64,000 bases of DNA from Ottelia alismoides (taxonomy: Eukaryota > Streptophyta > Magnoliopsida > Alismatales > Hydrocharitaceae): assembly GCA_037367405.1 (NCBI GenBank), contig JAZKJV010000148.1, positions 1,240,001 to 1,304,000 on the forward strand, read 5' to 3'. Positions within the stretch are counted from its first letter, which is position 1; each line of letters begins with the position of its first letter. The translations under genes were made by a program, and so were the position numbers. The notes below the pieces were generated by a model. That model saw nothing but the letters and a program-made list of their open reading frames with translations, made no database searches and had not been told where the DNA came from. Of this stretch, positions 1-9,382 are shown piece after piece.

Positions 1-1394
1 ACCCCAGCATGAGATGGTATGGTAAGCTTGTACAATCCTCGCTGCTCACGGCTACATCCAATCACCCTGCCCGTTAGTATGTCCTGAAACACAAGGGAAG
101 ATGGATCAAATATGGCACGACAGTATAAATCTTTTGTAATTTGACTAATAGACAAAAGATTCATCTGAAAGGCTGGATCATGTAAAACGTTCTGCAAGTG
201 AAAAGAAGGAGCTAGAGCAATCTCCCCCTGACCAACAATAGGTAGTCGAACACCATTAGCAATCACCACGAATCGACCAGAAGCAATCTGTCTGTACGAG
301 GTAAACTGTGCTCTATCGCCACACATGATGTGATGCACCGGAATCCACAATCCAGTCAGTCAAATCAGAGCTGCTACAACTCGTAAAAGCATAAGTAGTA
401 CCTGAGGAGCTAGACGAAGCTCTGGCAGTAGCTGCAGTATCGGAAGAAGTCGTAGCCGGAATAATAGGAGCAGACATCATCTCACGAAGTTTCGAAACAA
501 TATCAACCACGCGAGTATCCTGGGATGGAGTCAAGAGAGGGTCAGTCTGTTCAGCAACCCTGGCAGATGCTGGATACCCATGCTTCTAAAGCATGTCTCT
601 TCAGAATGCCCTGGACGATGGCAAAAGGAACATGGGCCACGGGGACGGCCTCCACCACGACCACGGGGACCACGTCCTCTAAACTGGGAAGCACCTCCCC
701 TTCCACGTGAGGCAGCCATAGCAGAAGGATTTGGAGCGACAGTAGTGGGAGTAGCAGTAATCCGACTCAATCGCTTGTACACTTCTTCCATAGGAGGTAT
801 CGTCTCTCCAGTTAGGAGTTGTGTACGTGTTGCATCGTACTCGGAATCAAGAGAGGATAGGAAAACCCCCGTCATGGTGGCATTCTGATACTGTTATTGC
901 TGCTCGGTGCTGGCGGTGATAGGCATGAAGCTGTGGAGGCGTTCAAACATGCCTCGAAGATGGGAAAAATGCACATGAAGCGGGCGACCATTCTGTTTGG
1001 TCGAGAAAATGTCAAAGTGTAACTGAAGAATCTTGCTCTCGTTCTTGGCTTGCCCATATGTGGCTGCTAAGATATCCCACATAGCCTTTGCGGTGGGTTG
1101 GTTAACAATATCGTTGGCAATCTCCGTAGCGAGCGTCCCGGAGAGCCAAATACGAGCATAAGCATCATCTTGCTTCCACGAAGCATTGGCTCCAGTTTTG
1201 TCCGCCGGTTCGGATTCGATGAGAATGTGTTCTTTGTTGTGGCACTGCATAAGAGTGTGAAACTGCATGGACCATAGTTCATAGTTGGTCCCATCCATCT
1301 TGACCATAGGTGCAGGTCCTTTGAATGCACCCGAAGAAGAGAACACGTCACTTTTGATGTCGGACATTGTATCAAAAGGATGAACCGCGGACAA
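1..1394 (-). pseudogene. Copia gag-pol remnant (gag, CCHC, protease, start of integrase)
   Basis: The protein starts at 1394 and gag reads to about 894. It shifts frame and continues at 875-531 with the CCHC knuckle CSFCHRPGHSEETC, then shifts again into 534-313 with the aspartic protease motif DWIVDSGASHH. A further one-base disruption around 315-325, just after HH, breaks the frame. Residues matching the pre-integrase region (RAIFDPSSL.FQDI) lie between 1 and 130. Gag packages element RNA and protease cuts the polyprotein in virus-like particles, but this copy cannot make an intact product. The reading frame is continuous enough to show the lesions came after insertion. Confidence 0.88.
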
Positions 1395-1930
1395 CGGAGC
1401 AATAGATCAATCGAAAATAAATGTCTACACAATCATGAAGAGGAGTGGTTATATGTATAGACTCATAAACCACTCCGAATGAATTTTATTGTGTTCTGAC
1501 GGTGTTATATGTTAGATGGAAGACAAAAAACACCACCACCAATCAAAATCAGACCAATGTATTTCAGAATAGGGGCTGGAATACCGGTTTCAGATCACGG
1601 AACAAGCACCCGGAGCGCTCTAGGCTGTTGCTGGACACTCCAGCAACATGCAGGAAATCGTATGCCCTTCGGGGGCAAAGAAGAAGGGGCTGGGAGGGCC
1701 CAGGCGGCGGCGCAGGCGGCTGGGGAGGGGAACCCCGCAGCGCAGGAGCCTCGGTGGCGTTGGAGGGCCGTTCCGGAGAGCAAGGCTGGGAGCTGCGGTA
1801 GGCGGAGAGCCCTGGCGGGGGCCGCTGGCGGCGCTGAGAGGAGAAGAGGGTGCCGGCGGTGCTAGGAGGAGGTGGGGGGGTAGGGGGTAGGGTTAGGGCT
1901 TGGGTGGAATACGAGAACCCTGGTCTAGGA
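1395..1930 (-). other. GC-rich untranslated leader of Copia element 1
   Basis: This is the stretch between the primer binding site and gag. It is very G-rich on the plus strand (1660-1900) and has no supported gene. The complete relative has a comparable GC-rich leader at 4007-4568. Open frames here are composition artefacts. Confidence 0.6.
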
Positions 1931-1947
1931 CCGTTGCTCCGATACCA
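1931..1947 (-). promoter_or_regulatory. Primer binding site, initiator tRNA-Met type
   Basis: On the minus strand the sequence is TGGTATCGGAGCAACGG, directly after the LTR. The usual plant Copia site begins TGGTATCAGAGC, so there is one change in the core. The site would pair with the 3' end of initiator tRNA-Met to prime reverse transcription. Confidence 0.8.
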
Positions 1948-2108
1948 TGTTGGAAGAAACGTTTTTCATATCATAGAAGAGACCTTAGGGCTCTCTTATA
2001 TAGGAGAAAAGCCCTGGGTTAATTACATGAGAGACATACCAGAAATAGAAAACTAACATAATTATCTCAATAACTACAATAATTATCTCAACAATCTCAA
2101 CAGTAACA
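1948..2108 (-). repeat. 5' LTR of Copia element 1
   Basis: It is 161 bp, reading TGTTACTG at the minus-strand start and ending TTCCAACA, with TG...CA ends next to the primer binding site. It contains CTATATAAGAGAG, matching the TATA region of the LTRs at 3841 and 8777. The outer boundary at 2108 rests on the TG end only, because the partner LTR is outside the window. Confidence 0.75.
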
Positions 2109-2249
2109 TATTTTTAATGTCTTGTCTTAAGAGAAGGATGAGTGATAGTAATTGATAGAGTGGCTCTCTTGAGAGACATCAGGAAATCCAAAAAAGTCTC
2201 TTCGAGGCTGGTTGATGGATTTTTACTAGTTCTTTATTGATTTTGCTTA

Positions 2250-2535
2250 GTTAAGGATATCCAATGTATGGGAGAAAATCACTTAAAGTGGTTTGGTCAT
2301 TTGCAAAGGAGGTTTGGTTGTTGCACTAATTAGGAGATGCAAGTTTTGGTATGTTGAGCCTGCCAAGAGAGAGCGAGGAAGGCCCAAGAAGTGTTGGAAT
2401 GAAATTATACGAAGGGATCTTGGTTTTTTAGATCTAAGCCCGAGATTGACCCAAAATAAGATCTGAAGAGAAGCAAAGAATCCATGTAGCCGACCTTACT
2501 TAATGCGGGAAAAGCTTTGTTGTTGTTGTTGTTGA
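2250..2535 (+). mobile_element. RTE-type LINE, 3' terminal fragment
   Basis: A degraded open frame reads ENHLKWFGHLQRR, then after a stop GRPKKCWNEIIRRDLG. This is the well-known C-terminal block of the reverse transcriptase protein of plant RTE-clade LINEs. It is followed by a short 3' UTR and a (TTG)n microsatellite at about 2518-2535, the usual tail of that clade. The 5' end is lost, as expected from 5' truncation during target-primed reverse transcription. No target duplication was found. Confidence 0.75.
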
Positions 2536-3835
2536 AGGATATTCAAAGTGGACTACTCTGGAGATGGAGCATAGGCTCCTTCCCCATCGAGAACATCTCA
2601 CGGAGATTTAGTAGCCAATCCTTCTCCCACAAAGGACTATGGAGGATAGTGCATCAGCAAGGATAAATTCTTCTTGTGGTGACTAAAGAAAGCAAGGGCC
2701 ACTAGAAGATGGCCCCAATAGGGCCTCTATGAATATCATCAGGAGGATATTGGACATCTATTCTTAAGTGCTCCTTTTCATAACAGGTTCAAGAGCTTTT
2801 AAATCATCTACAGCTGTTGTACAGAACTCGTGCTTTTCTGGTAATGTCTCAATAACCAACTAGAGAGTAATGCTTCAACCCTCGAAGAAATATTGAGTTG
2901 TTTCATTGAAACTTGATTTCAAGGTGCGAGAAAGATTCAATGGAAACCTTGATTTCAAGGTGCAAGAAAGTTTCAATGGCATATGATCTTTTGACTCAAA
3001 AAAAAAACTCCAGATCTCTTCACTGATCAAGCCTCAATCCTCTAGAAGATCTCGAGTTGTTTCTTTGCTTTAAGGTGTGAGGAAGTTTCAACAACGAATT
3101 ATGCCATACTCCAGAACTCTTCCATGATGGAGAGAGAGACCAGAATCCAAATCAAAGCATCAAGCACATTAAAATCGAGTGCAACCTCGATATGAGTCAC
3201 AACATACATATCACGAAAGTGTCCTTAAACAACCCATCACATGCCCACATATGCATCTAAATCATAAAACAGGATAGTCCTCGCATCTAGGTGATAATAG
3301 CATGAAAGTTCCGCTGACCCTTATTCTTTTAAACACCAGTTCCGCTGACCCTTATTCTTTAAGGTGCTTAGGCTAGAGGACTTTCAGTTTTAGTTTTTTC
3401 GAGCTCGTTTGCATGTACCAATCAGGCCGGTTCTTTTAGAGTGACTTTTACATAAAGTCTCTCTCACTCGTCTCAATGGTGTATTTTTGAAGTAGAACTA
3501 TCCCTCTACTGGACTGCACTTCCACTTAGAGAGCGAGACGCAAGGATCTCTTAGGTGACTACCTCATCGCTTGAGTTTTGGTTACCGTTTCATCAATAGG
3601 CCTCGCGATGGCTACATCTGAATCCTCTATGGCTACATCTGAATCAACTACAATTGAATTTGGAGGAGTTATAATTGAGCTTGGAATGAGTCATAAAGGA
3701 GTCTGGCTCAAGTTGAGATGAATTACAGTTGAGTTTGGCTAGATTGAGATCGGTTACGATTGAGTTGGTTGCAGATGAGCTTGGTTTATGTTAAGCAAGT
3801 TACTGTTTTGCCAGTAGTTCCTGTCGAAGAGAAAA
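2536..3835. other. Non-coding stretch with small direct repeats
   Basis: No gene or complete element is seen. There are three small tandem or near-tandem duplications: GATTTCAAGGTGC.AGAAAG (about 2920-2975), CCGCTGACCCTTATTCTTT (about 3310-3360) and GGCTACATCTGAATC (3609-3645). These look like replication slippage. I looked here for further PRMT exons on the minus strand and found none. Confidence 0.5.
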
Positions 3836-3840
3836 GATCA

Positions 3841-3989
3841 TGTTAACGCATATAGTAGTAGTGTCTGTATCTCTTCTCTATTTTTATTTTTCATTGTATG
3901 CTTTATGTAATTTACCCATAGGCTACTCTCCTATATAAGAGAGCCTAGGGCTTATGGAATAAACAAGCCGTTCATTTTTTTTCCCAACA
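3841..3989 (+). repeat. 5' LTR of complete Copia
   Basis: It is 149 bp, TGTTAACGCA...CCCAACA. A TATA box (TATATAAG, 3932-3939) lies about 50 bp before the LTR end, as expected for the U3 promoter. The primer site follows directly. Confidence 0.96.
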
Positions 3990-4006
3990 TGGTATCAGAG
4001 CGACGG
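3990..4006 (+). promoter_or_regulatory. Primer binding site, initiator tRNA-Met
   Basis: TGGTATCAGAGCGACGG follows the LTR with no gap. The first 12 bases match the complement of the 3' end of plant initiator tRNA-Met. Confidence 0.92.
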
Positions 4007-4568
4007 TCCTAGACCGGAGTTCTGGAAACCCTAACCCTAACCCCACCACACCCGTCGGCCTCTCCTTCTCGCTCCATCTCATCGGCGCCGCCCGAGCTCG
4101 TCGTTGTTGCTCCAGCGCCGCCTCTCCAATCGCGTAGCCTCCGCGTACTGTACGTGTAGCCCCCTCGCATTGTGCGCTGTGCGCTGTACTGCAGCGCCTG
4201 TGCGCGCCTCCTCCTTGCGCGTTGTAACACCTGTGCACGTCCCTGCGCCTCCCTGCGCCTGTGTGCGATCGCCTGTGCGCGCTCTTGCGCATCGCCTCCC
4301 GGCACCTGTGCGCGCCCATAGCGCATCTCCAGTGCAGGCCTAGTGCATCTCCAGTGCACGCATCCCCTGTAGCGTGCATCTATTGTCCAGGACCTGCGCG
4401 TGCATCTCTGTGCCTGCGCGTGATTCTTGCGCGCGTGTAGGGCTTAGCACGCACATCTTCATCTCCATGGGGTTAGTTGCTTGAGGTCTATACATGCAAC
4501 TAATCCTGTCTATGTCATTGTAGACAAAGCTCATCTTCTGTCAATCGCTCCAGTCTTCCATCTCCAGT
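4007..4568 (+). other. GC-rich leader of complete Copia
   Basis: Untranslated leader between primer site and gag ATG. From about 4080 to 4440 it is a loose array of CTGTGCGCGC / CCTGCGCCTC units. Open frames on both strands here look like by-products of this repetition and lack protein-like composition. Confidence 0.65.
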
Positions 4569-7500
4569 ATGTCAGAAAGCAAGGCTGATATCCCATCTAT
4601 TGGCGCCTTTCGTGGTCCAGCGCCTATTGCCAAGATGGACGGTACAAACTATGAACTGTGGGCAATGCAGTTCATGAGTATGATGAAGTCAACAGGTAAG
4701 AAGCACATTCTTACCGAACCTGAGCCTGCTGAGAAGACTGGAGTCAATGCCTCTTGGGAGGCTGATGATGCATATGCCAAGGTTTGGCTATCTGGTACGT
4801 TGGCTATTGAAATTGCCAATGACATACTACATCAACCCACAGCCAAGGATATGTGGGATATTCTGGCGGCAACATACACTCAGGCGAAGAACGAGACGAA
4901 GATTTTGCAACTTCAGCATGATATATTCACAATAAAGCAGAATGGTCGCCCTTTACATTCTCTTTATACATCACTGAGAGGGATGTTCGAGAAGCTCCAT
5001 AGCTTCATGCCTCTTACTGCCACGCCAGAACAGCAGAAGACATACAGGAATGTGACCATGGTGGGTGTGTTCCTGGCTGCACTCGATCCAGAGTATGATG
5101 CGGCACGATCACAGATTTTGGCTGACTCTACTATTCCTCCCATGGAGGAAGCTTTCCATAGATTGAGTCAGATCACAGTTCCTTCCACGGCTGCGAGTCA
5201 GAATTCTTCGGCCATGGCAGCCAACAGAGGTCGCGGATTTCATCACCAGGGCCGTGCACGTGGACCGCGTGGTAGAGGTGGCCGCACTAGGCCAACATGT
5301 ACCTATTGTCACCGAGTTGGACACAATGAAGACACATGCTACTCGAAGCATGGATTTCCTGCATCCGCACGAGCTGCTGAGCAGATAGAGCCTCCATCTG
5401 CTGCTACTTTGGATCAACGGTTCGATGATCTAGTTGCTCGTCTGAAGGGCATTATTCCACCATCCGGTCCAGCAGCAACTACAAAGAGTCATTCTGATGC
5501 CGCTGCGTCTGCCTCTGCGTCTACCAGTGCTTCAGGTAGTACACTCGCACTCAACAGTAGTAGATCAGATACATTACCATGGACTATGGACTCGGGCGCT
5601 ACACATCACCTATGTGGCGACCAGAGTCTACTTACAGGATACACTCAGATCCCTCCAGGACGGACAGTAGTAATTGCCAATGGTACACATTCCCCCATCA
5701 CTGGTCAGGGGGAGATTAGATTGACACCTTCTATGCAGCTCAAGAATGTGCTACATGCACCTGATTTTTCAATGAATTTGTTGTCAATTAGTCAGATTAC
5801 GAAGGATCTACATTGTCGGGCGATTTTTGATCCATCTTCTTTGATTTTTCAGGACATCCATACGGGCAACGTGATTGGTCGTGGCTATGAGCAAGGAGGA
5901 CTCTACCGCCTGAATCAGACCCCATTTGCTGGAACCTCATCCTCTCCTACTGGACAAGTATCTACTTTATTGTGGCATCTGCGACTTGGTCATTTACCGC
6001 TTCAGAAATTGCGTCAAGTGTTACCTTATGGTCTTCCTCACACACCTATTCATTGTGAGGCGTGTCAGTTGGGAAAGCATCATAGGTCGTCCTTTCCCAG
6101 TCGTCCAGGTCGAAGTAGTACCTCCAAGTTTGAGTTATTTCATATTGATGTCTGGGGTCCGAGTCGTGTACCTGATCATCAGGGACACAGATTTTATATA
6201 GTATTTGTGGATGATTTTTCTAGAGTGTCATGGGTGTTTCTGATGAAAAATAAATCTGAAGCAGGAAATATCATTATCCATTTTCTGAATGAAATACAAA
6301 ATGTTTTCTCCACATCTGTGAAGTTTGTGAGAAGTGATAATGCCTTAGAATTGTGCACCAATGTTCTTGCCAATTATTACTCCTCAAAAGGGATTGTTCA
6401 TCAAACATCTTGTGCTCATACATCTCAACAGAACGGAATTGCTGAAAGGAAACACCGTCACCTTCTTGATGTCACAAGATCACTCCTTATACAGAGTCAT
6501 GTCCCCTACTCCTACTGGGGTGATGCAGTTCTCATTGCATGTTACCTAATCAATCGTATGCCTTCTTCTGTCTTGAATGAACAGATTCCATTTTCCATCA
6601 TTCATCCCGGCAAGGATCTGTTTACTCTTACTCCTCGTGTGTTTGGGTCGGTTGCATTTGTCCATCAGTTGTCGCCTGGTACTGACAAGCTCTCTCCTAG
6701 GGCTGTCAAATGTGTTTTTGTTGGGTACTCCAGAACTCAGAAGGGGTACAAGTGCTTTGATCCTCTGCGTCGGCGGTATATGATCGGTGCAGATGTTACA
6801 TTTTTTGAATCTGTTATGTATTTTTCAGCCTCAGGAGACAAGCAGCTACCACCTCTATCCACTGATGCCATATATATGACACCACCACCTCAGATGCCGT
6901 CACCACCACCATCACCGCCACCACCACCACCACCGCCACCACAACCACCTATCTCACCGCTACCGTTCCACTATACCCGCAGGCCTCCTCCCGCTCATGG
7001 TCATGACTCGTCTACTAGCTCGCCTATGGTATGTAATGAAAATATTAATGTTGATGGATCTGACGACATTTCTGAGCAGGATATGTTGCAGGGACCAGAT
7101 GAGACTACAACTGATTTAGATGTTCCCATTGCTCTACGCAAGTCGAAGAGGAGCTGTGCTACATATCCTTTATCAGCATCCGTGTCCTTTGACAGGCTAT
7201 CTGGAGATTTCAGGTCATTTGTTGTGGCACTGTCAGCTGTAGATATTCCACGCAATCATCAAGATGCTCTACAGGATAGTAGATGGCGGCTAGCAATGGA
7301 GGAAGAAATGACGGCACTTCAGTCCAGAGGAACTTGGAGTTTGGTTCCTATACCTCCAGATGTGAACCCGGTGAGCTGCAAGTGGGTGTTTACAGTGAAG
7401 CACAATGCAGATGGCTCCATTGACAGGTACAAAGCGTGTCTTGTTGCACGTGGATTTACACAGACATACGGGGTGGATTACCTAGACACATTCTCTCCTG

Positions 7501-8417
7501 TGGCACGTCATTCCACTCTACGGATCTTGTTATCAGTTGCAGTTGCTAAAGACTGGCCGCTCCATCAGCTGGACGTGAAGAATGCATTCCTATATGGAGA
7601 TTTGCAGGAAGAAGTTTATATGCAACAGCCACCTGGTTTTGCTTTTGAGGGGGAGTGTTCCAAGGTATGCAGGTTACATAAGGCTATCTATGGCCTTAAG
7701 CAGAGCCCCAGAGCATGGTTTCAGAAGTTCTCAGATCTCTTCGAGAAACAAGGATACAAATGCTCCAATGCTGATCATTCCTTGTTTGTACAGAAGACTG
7801 CTAGAGGTATCATTGCGATTATGGTTTATGTTGATGACATCTTGATTACAGGAGATGATAAGCAGGGCATAAAGCAGGCGAAAGACATGCTGGGTAGTGA
7901 ATTTGTCACTAAGGATCTTGGTGTTCTTAGATATTTTCTGGGGCTTGAATTTGCTAGAAATTCATATGGATTAGTAATGTCACAAAGGAAATATGTTACA
8001 GATCTGTTGAGTGAAACGGGTATGCTTGGGTGTCGACCTGCTACGACACCAATGGATCCCAGCATGAACCTTTATGATGATGACACAGAGGAGGTGGACA
8101 GGAGAAGATACAGAGAACTGGTAGGCAAACTGTTGTATGTCACGATCACTAGACCAGATATATTATTTGCAGTGAGTCGTGTGAGCCAGTTCATGGAGCA
8201 ACCACGCCACGTGCATATGGATGCAATACATATAATTCTTAGATATCTTAAATCTTCTCCAGGTGCAGGTCTGCTATTCAAGAAAGGAAAGAGGATTTCT
8301 ATCTCAGCATGTGCAGATGCAGACTATGCAGGATGTCCCAAGGATAGGAAGTCCACCTCAGTATGTTGGAGATGCCCTAGTTTCATGGAGAAGCAAGAAA
8401 TAGACAGTGGTAGCTAG
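4569..8417 (+). CDS. Copia gag-pol polyprotein, broken in RNase H
   Basis: 1282 codons from the first ATG after the leader. Gag (UBN2-type) covers about residues 1-230. The zinc knuckle CTYCHRVGHNEDTC is at 244-257, after an RG-rich basic stretch. The protease motif WTMDSGATHH starts at 338. The pre-integrase HHCC region starts near 469 (LWHLRLGH), and the integrase core carries D (HIDVWGP, about 526), D (RSDNALE, about 590) and E (NGIAERKHR, about 625). A proline-rich linker lies near 770-795. Reverse transcriptase runs from about 939 (WVFTVK) with YVDDILI near 1087. RNase H starts correctly (DADYAG), then the frame diverges after DRKSTS near 8360 and the last residues are out of frame. Protease, integrase and polymerase motifs are intact, so the loss is recent. 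Confidence 0.95.
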   Translation: MSESKADIPSIGAFRGPAPIAKMDGTNYELWAMQFMSMMKSTGKKHILTEPEPAEKTGVNASWEADDAYAKVWLSGTLAIEIANDILHQPTAKDMWDILAATYTQAKNETKILQLQHDIFTIKQNGRPLHSLYTSLRGMFEKLHSFMPLTATPEQQKTYRNVTMVGVFLAALDPEYDAARSQILADSTIPPMEEAFHRLSQITVPSTAASQNSSAMAANRGRGFHHQGRARGPRGRGGRTRPTCTYCHRVGHNEDTCYSKHGFPASARAAEQIEPPSAATLDQRFDDLVARLKGIIPPSGPAATTKSHSDAAASASASTSASGSTLALNSSRSDTLPWTMDSGATHHLCGDQSLLTGYTQIPPGRTVVIANGTHSPITGQGEIRLTPSMQLKNVLHAPDFSMNLLSISQITKDLHCRAIFDPSSLIFQDIHTGNVIGRGYEQGGLYRLNQTPFAGTSSSPTGQVSTLLWHLRLGHLPLQKLRQVLPYGLPHTPIHCEACQLGKHHRSSFPSRPGRSSTSKFELFHIDVWGPSRVPDHQGHRFYIVFVDDFSRVSWVFLMKNKSEAGNIIIHFLNEIQNVFSTSVKFVRSDNALELCTNVLANYYSSKGIVHQTSCAHTSQQNGIAERKHRHLLDVTRSLLIQSHVPYSYWGDAVLIACYLINRMPSSVLNEQIPFSIIHPGKDLFTLTPRVFGSVAFVHQLSPGTDKLSPRAVKCVFVGYSRTQKGYKCFDPLRRRYMIGADVTFFESVMYFSASGDKQLPPLSTDAIYMTPPPQMPSPPPSPPPPPPPPPQPPISPLPFHYTRRPPPAHGHDSSTSSPMVCNENINVDGSDDISEQDMLQGPDETTTDLDVPIALRKSKRSCATYPLSASVSFDRLSGDFRSFVVALSAVDIPRNHQDALQDSRWRLAMEEEMTALQSRGTWSLVPIPPDVNPVSCKWVFTVKHNADGSIDRYKACLVARGFTQTYGVDYLDTFSPVARHSTLRILLSVAVAKDWPLHQLDVKNAFLYGDLQEEVYMQQPPGFAFEGECSKVCRLHKAIYGLKQSPRAWFQKFSDLFEKQGYKCSNADHSLFVQKTARGIIAIMVYVDDILITGDDKQGIKQAKDMLGSEFVTKDLGVLRYFLGLEFARNSYGLVMSQRKYVTDLLSETGMLGCRPATTPMDPSMNLYDDDTEEVDRRRYRELVGKLLYVTITRPDILFAVSRVSQFMEQPRHVHMDAIHIILRYLKSSPGAGLLFKKGKRISISACADADYAGCPKDRKSTSVCWRCPSFMEKQEIDSGS

Positions 8418-8769
8418 ATCTAGTGCTGAATCCGAATATAGGGCTATGGCCCAGGCTACTACAGACATGATGTGGGTGAAAGCAGTGCTTACAGACCTAT
8501 GTTTAAATGTACCACTTCCTATGAACCTGGAATGTGATAATCAGGCTGCCCTGTTCATTGCAAACAACCCAGCATTCCATGAGCGGACCAAGCACATTGA
8601 GGTTGACTGTCACTTCATACGTGACATGATTCAGAAGGGGTTCATTGTTACGTCTCATGTTACCTCAGAGAATCAGACTGCGGATATATTCACCAAAGCA
8701 TTGCTACGAGGCCCATTCCAGAAGTATGTGTCCAAGCTGAGTATGATTGATATCTATGCTCCATCTTGA
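8366..8769 (+). pseudogene. 3' part of Copia RNase H, displaced frame with a stop
   Basis: The rest of the RNase H domain lies in a different frame from the main ORF. It reads through the SWRSKK block, meets TAG at 8401-8403 where Copia proteins usually have glutamine (one C-to-T change), and continues (VARSSAESEYRAMAQAT) to a natural TGA at 8767-8769. The small deletion that shifts the frame lies just upstream, near 8360. RNase H degrades the RNA strand during reverse transcription, so this copy could move only with help in trans. Confidence 0.88.
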
Positions 8770-8776
8770 GGGGGAG
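8768..8776 (+). promoter_or_regulatory. Polypurine tract
   Basis: GAGGGGGAG directly abuts the 3' LTR. It is the expected primer for plus-strand DNA synthesis. Confidence 0.9.
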
Positions 8777-8924
8777 TGTTAACGCATATAGTAGTAGTGT
8801 TTGTATCTCTTCTCTATTTTTATTTTTCATTGTATGCTTTATGTAATTTACCCATAGGCTACTCTCCTATATAAGAGAGCCTAGGGCTAATGGAATAAAC
8901 AAGCCGTTCATTTTTTTCCCAACA
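8777..8924 (+). repeat. 3' LTR of complete Copia
   Basis: 148 bp. It differs from the 5' LTR by C-to-T at about position 25, T-to-A in GGGCTAATGG, and one T fewer in the terminal T-run. It is followed by the target duplication gatca. Confidence 0.96.
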
Positions 8925-9205
8925 GATCATATTATGAAAATCATTCTTATCATACCACGAGCTATTAATTACCACTATTGTTAGATATAGCAAGTGGACG
9001 TGTTGGGAACTTAATTAGGATGCATTTTACTATGCGCATGCCTATGGAGGCACCCCAACCCTAAGGCTTCCTTAATACCTTAGAGTTATATGTGAGGTCT
9101 TACTCTGATCAAGACCACAGACTATTCATTGAGCTTGAAAAATTCAACAAGAAAATAATCAAAACACCAGACTCGTTATCTACACTTACTATGATCCATC
9201 CACAT

Positions 9206-9345
9206 TGTTCAGAGGGATGAGAGAATGAAAGTTCTTGTTTTAATTTAGAGGTCTAGAGGTCCTTATATAGGACAAAACCCTAGAGAGCTCAAAAAGAGAA
9301 AAACTACATAAGTGCCCCTAGCGGGGGTTACTAATAATTACTAAA
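9206..9345 (-). repeat. 3' LTR of Copia element 3
   Basis: About 140 bp. It shares GAGAATGAAAGTTCTTGTTT and GGTCCTTATATAGGAC with the copy at 14253-14405. The TATA region is TATATAAGGACC on the minus strand. The polypurine tract complement CTCCCCCTC follows at 9346. Confidence 0.85.
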
Positions 9346-9382
9346 CTCCCCCTCAAGTTGGAGCATAATTATCAATCATGCC

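Larger units (their letters stand above)
1..2108 (-). mobile_element. Ty1/Copia element 1, 5' part (runs off the left edge)
   Basis: Reading on the minus strand the order is 5' LTR (2108-1948), primer binding site, GC-rich leader, gag, zinc knuckle, protease and the start of integrase, which then leaves the window. Gag and protease are clearly related to those of the complete Copia element at 3841-8924, sharing MDGTNYELW, WDILAATY and DSGA..HH. Both LTRs carry a CTATATAAGAGAG TATA region, so the two belong to one lineage. At least two frame breaks (near 875-894 and 315-325) make it a dead copy. The 3' LTR and right-hand target duplication are not visible. Confidence 0.9.
3836..8929 (+). mobile_element. 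Complete young Ty1/Copia retrotransposon with gatca TSD
   Basis: The element proper is 3841-8924, flanked by the perfect 5-bp duplication gatca at 3836-3840 and 8925-8929. Order: 5' LTR, tRNA-Met primer site, GC-rich leader, one gag-pol frame in Copia order (protease, integrase, reverse transcriptase, RNase H), polypurine tract, 3' LTR. The two LTRs differ by two substitutions and one T in a T-run over 149 bp, so insertion is recent. The element is nevertheless disabled: RNase H is split by a frame change near 8360 and an in-frame TAG at 8401-8403. It is a relative of the older element at 1-2108. Confidence 0.97.

Noticed and set aside
4009..4379. Arginine/histidine-rich open frames on the minus strand
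   Set aside because: They lie in the GC-rich repetitive leader of the complete Copia, between primer site and gag.
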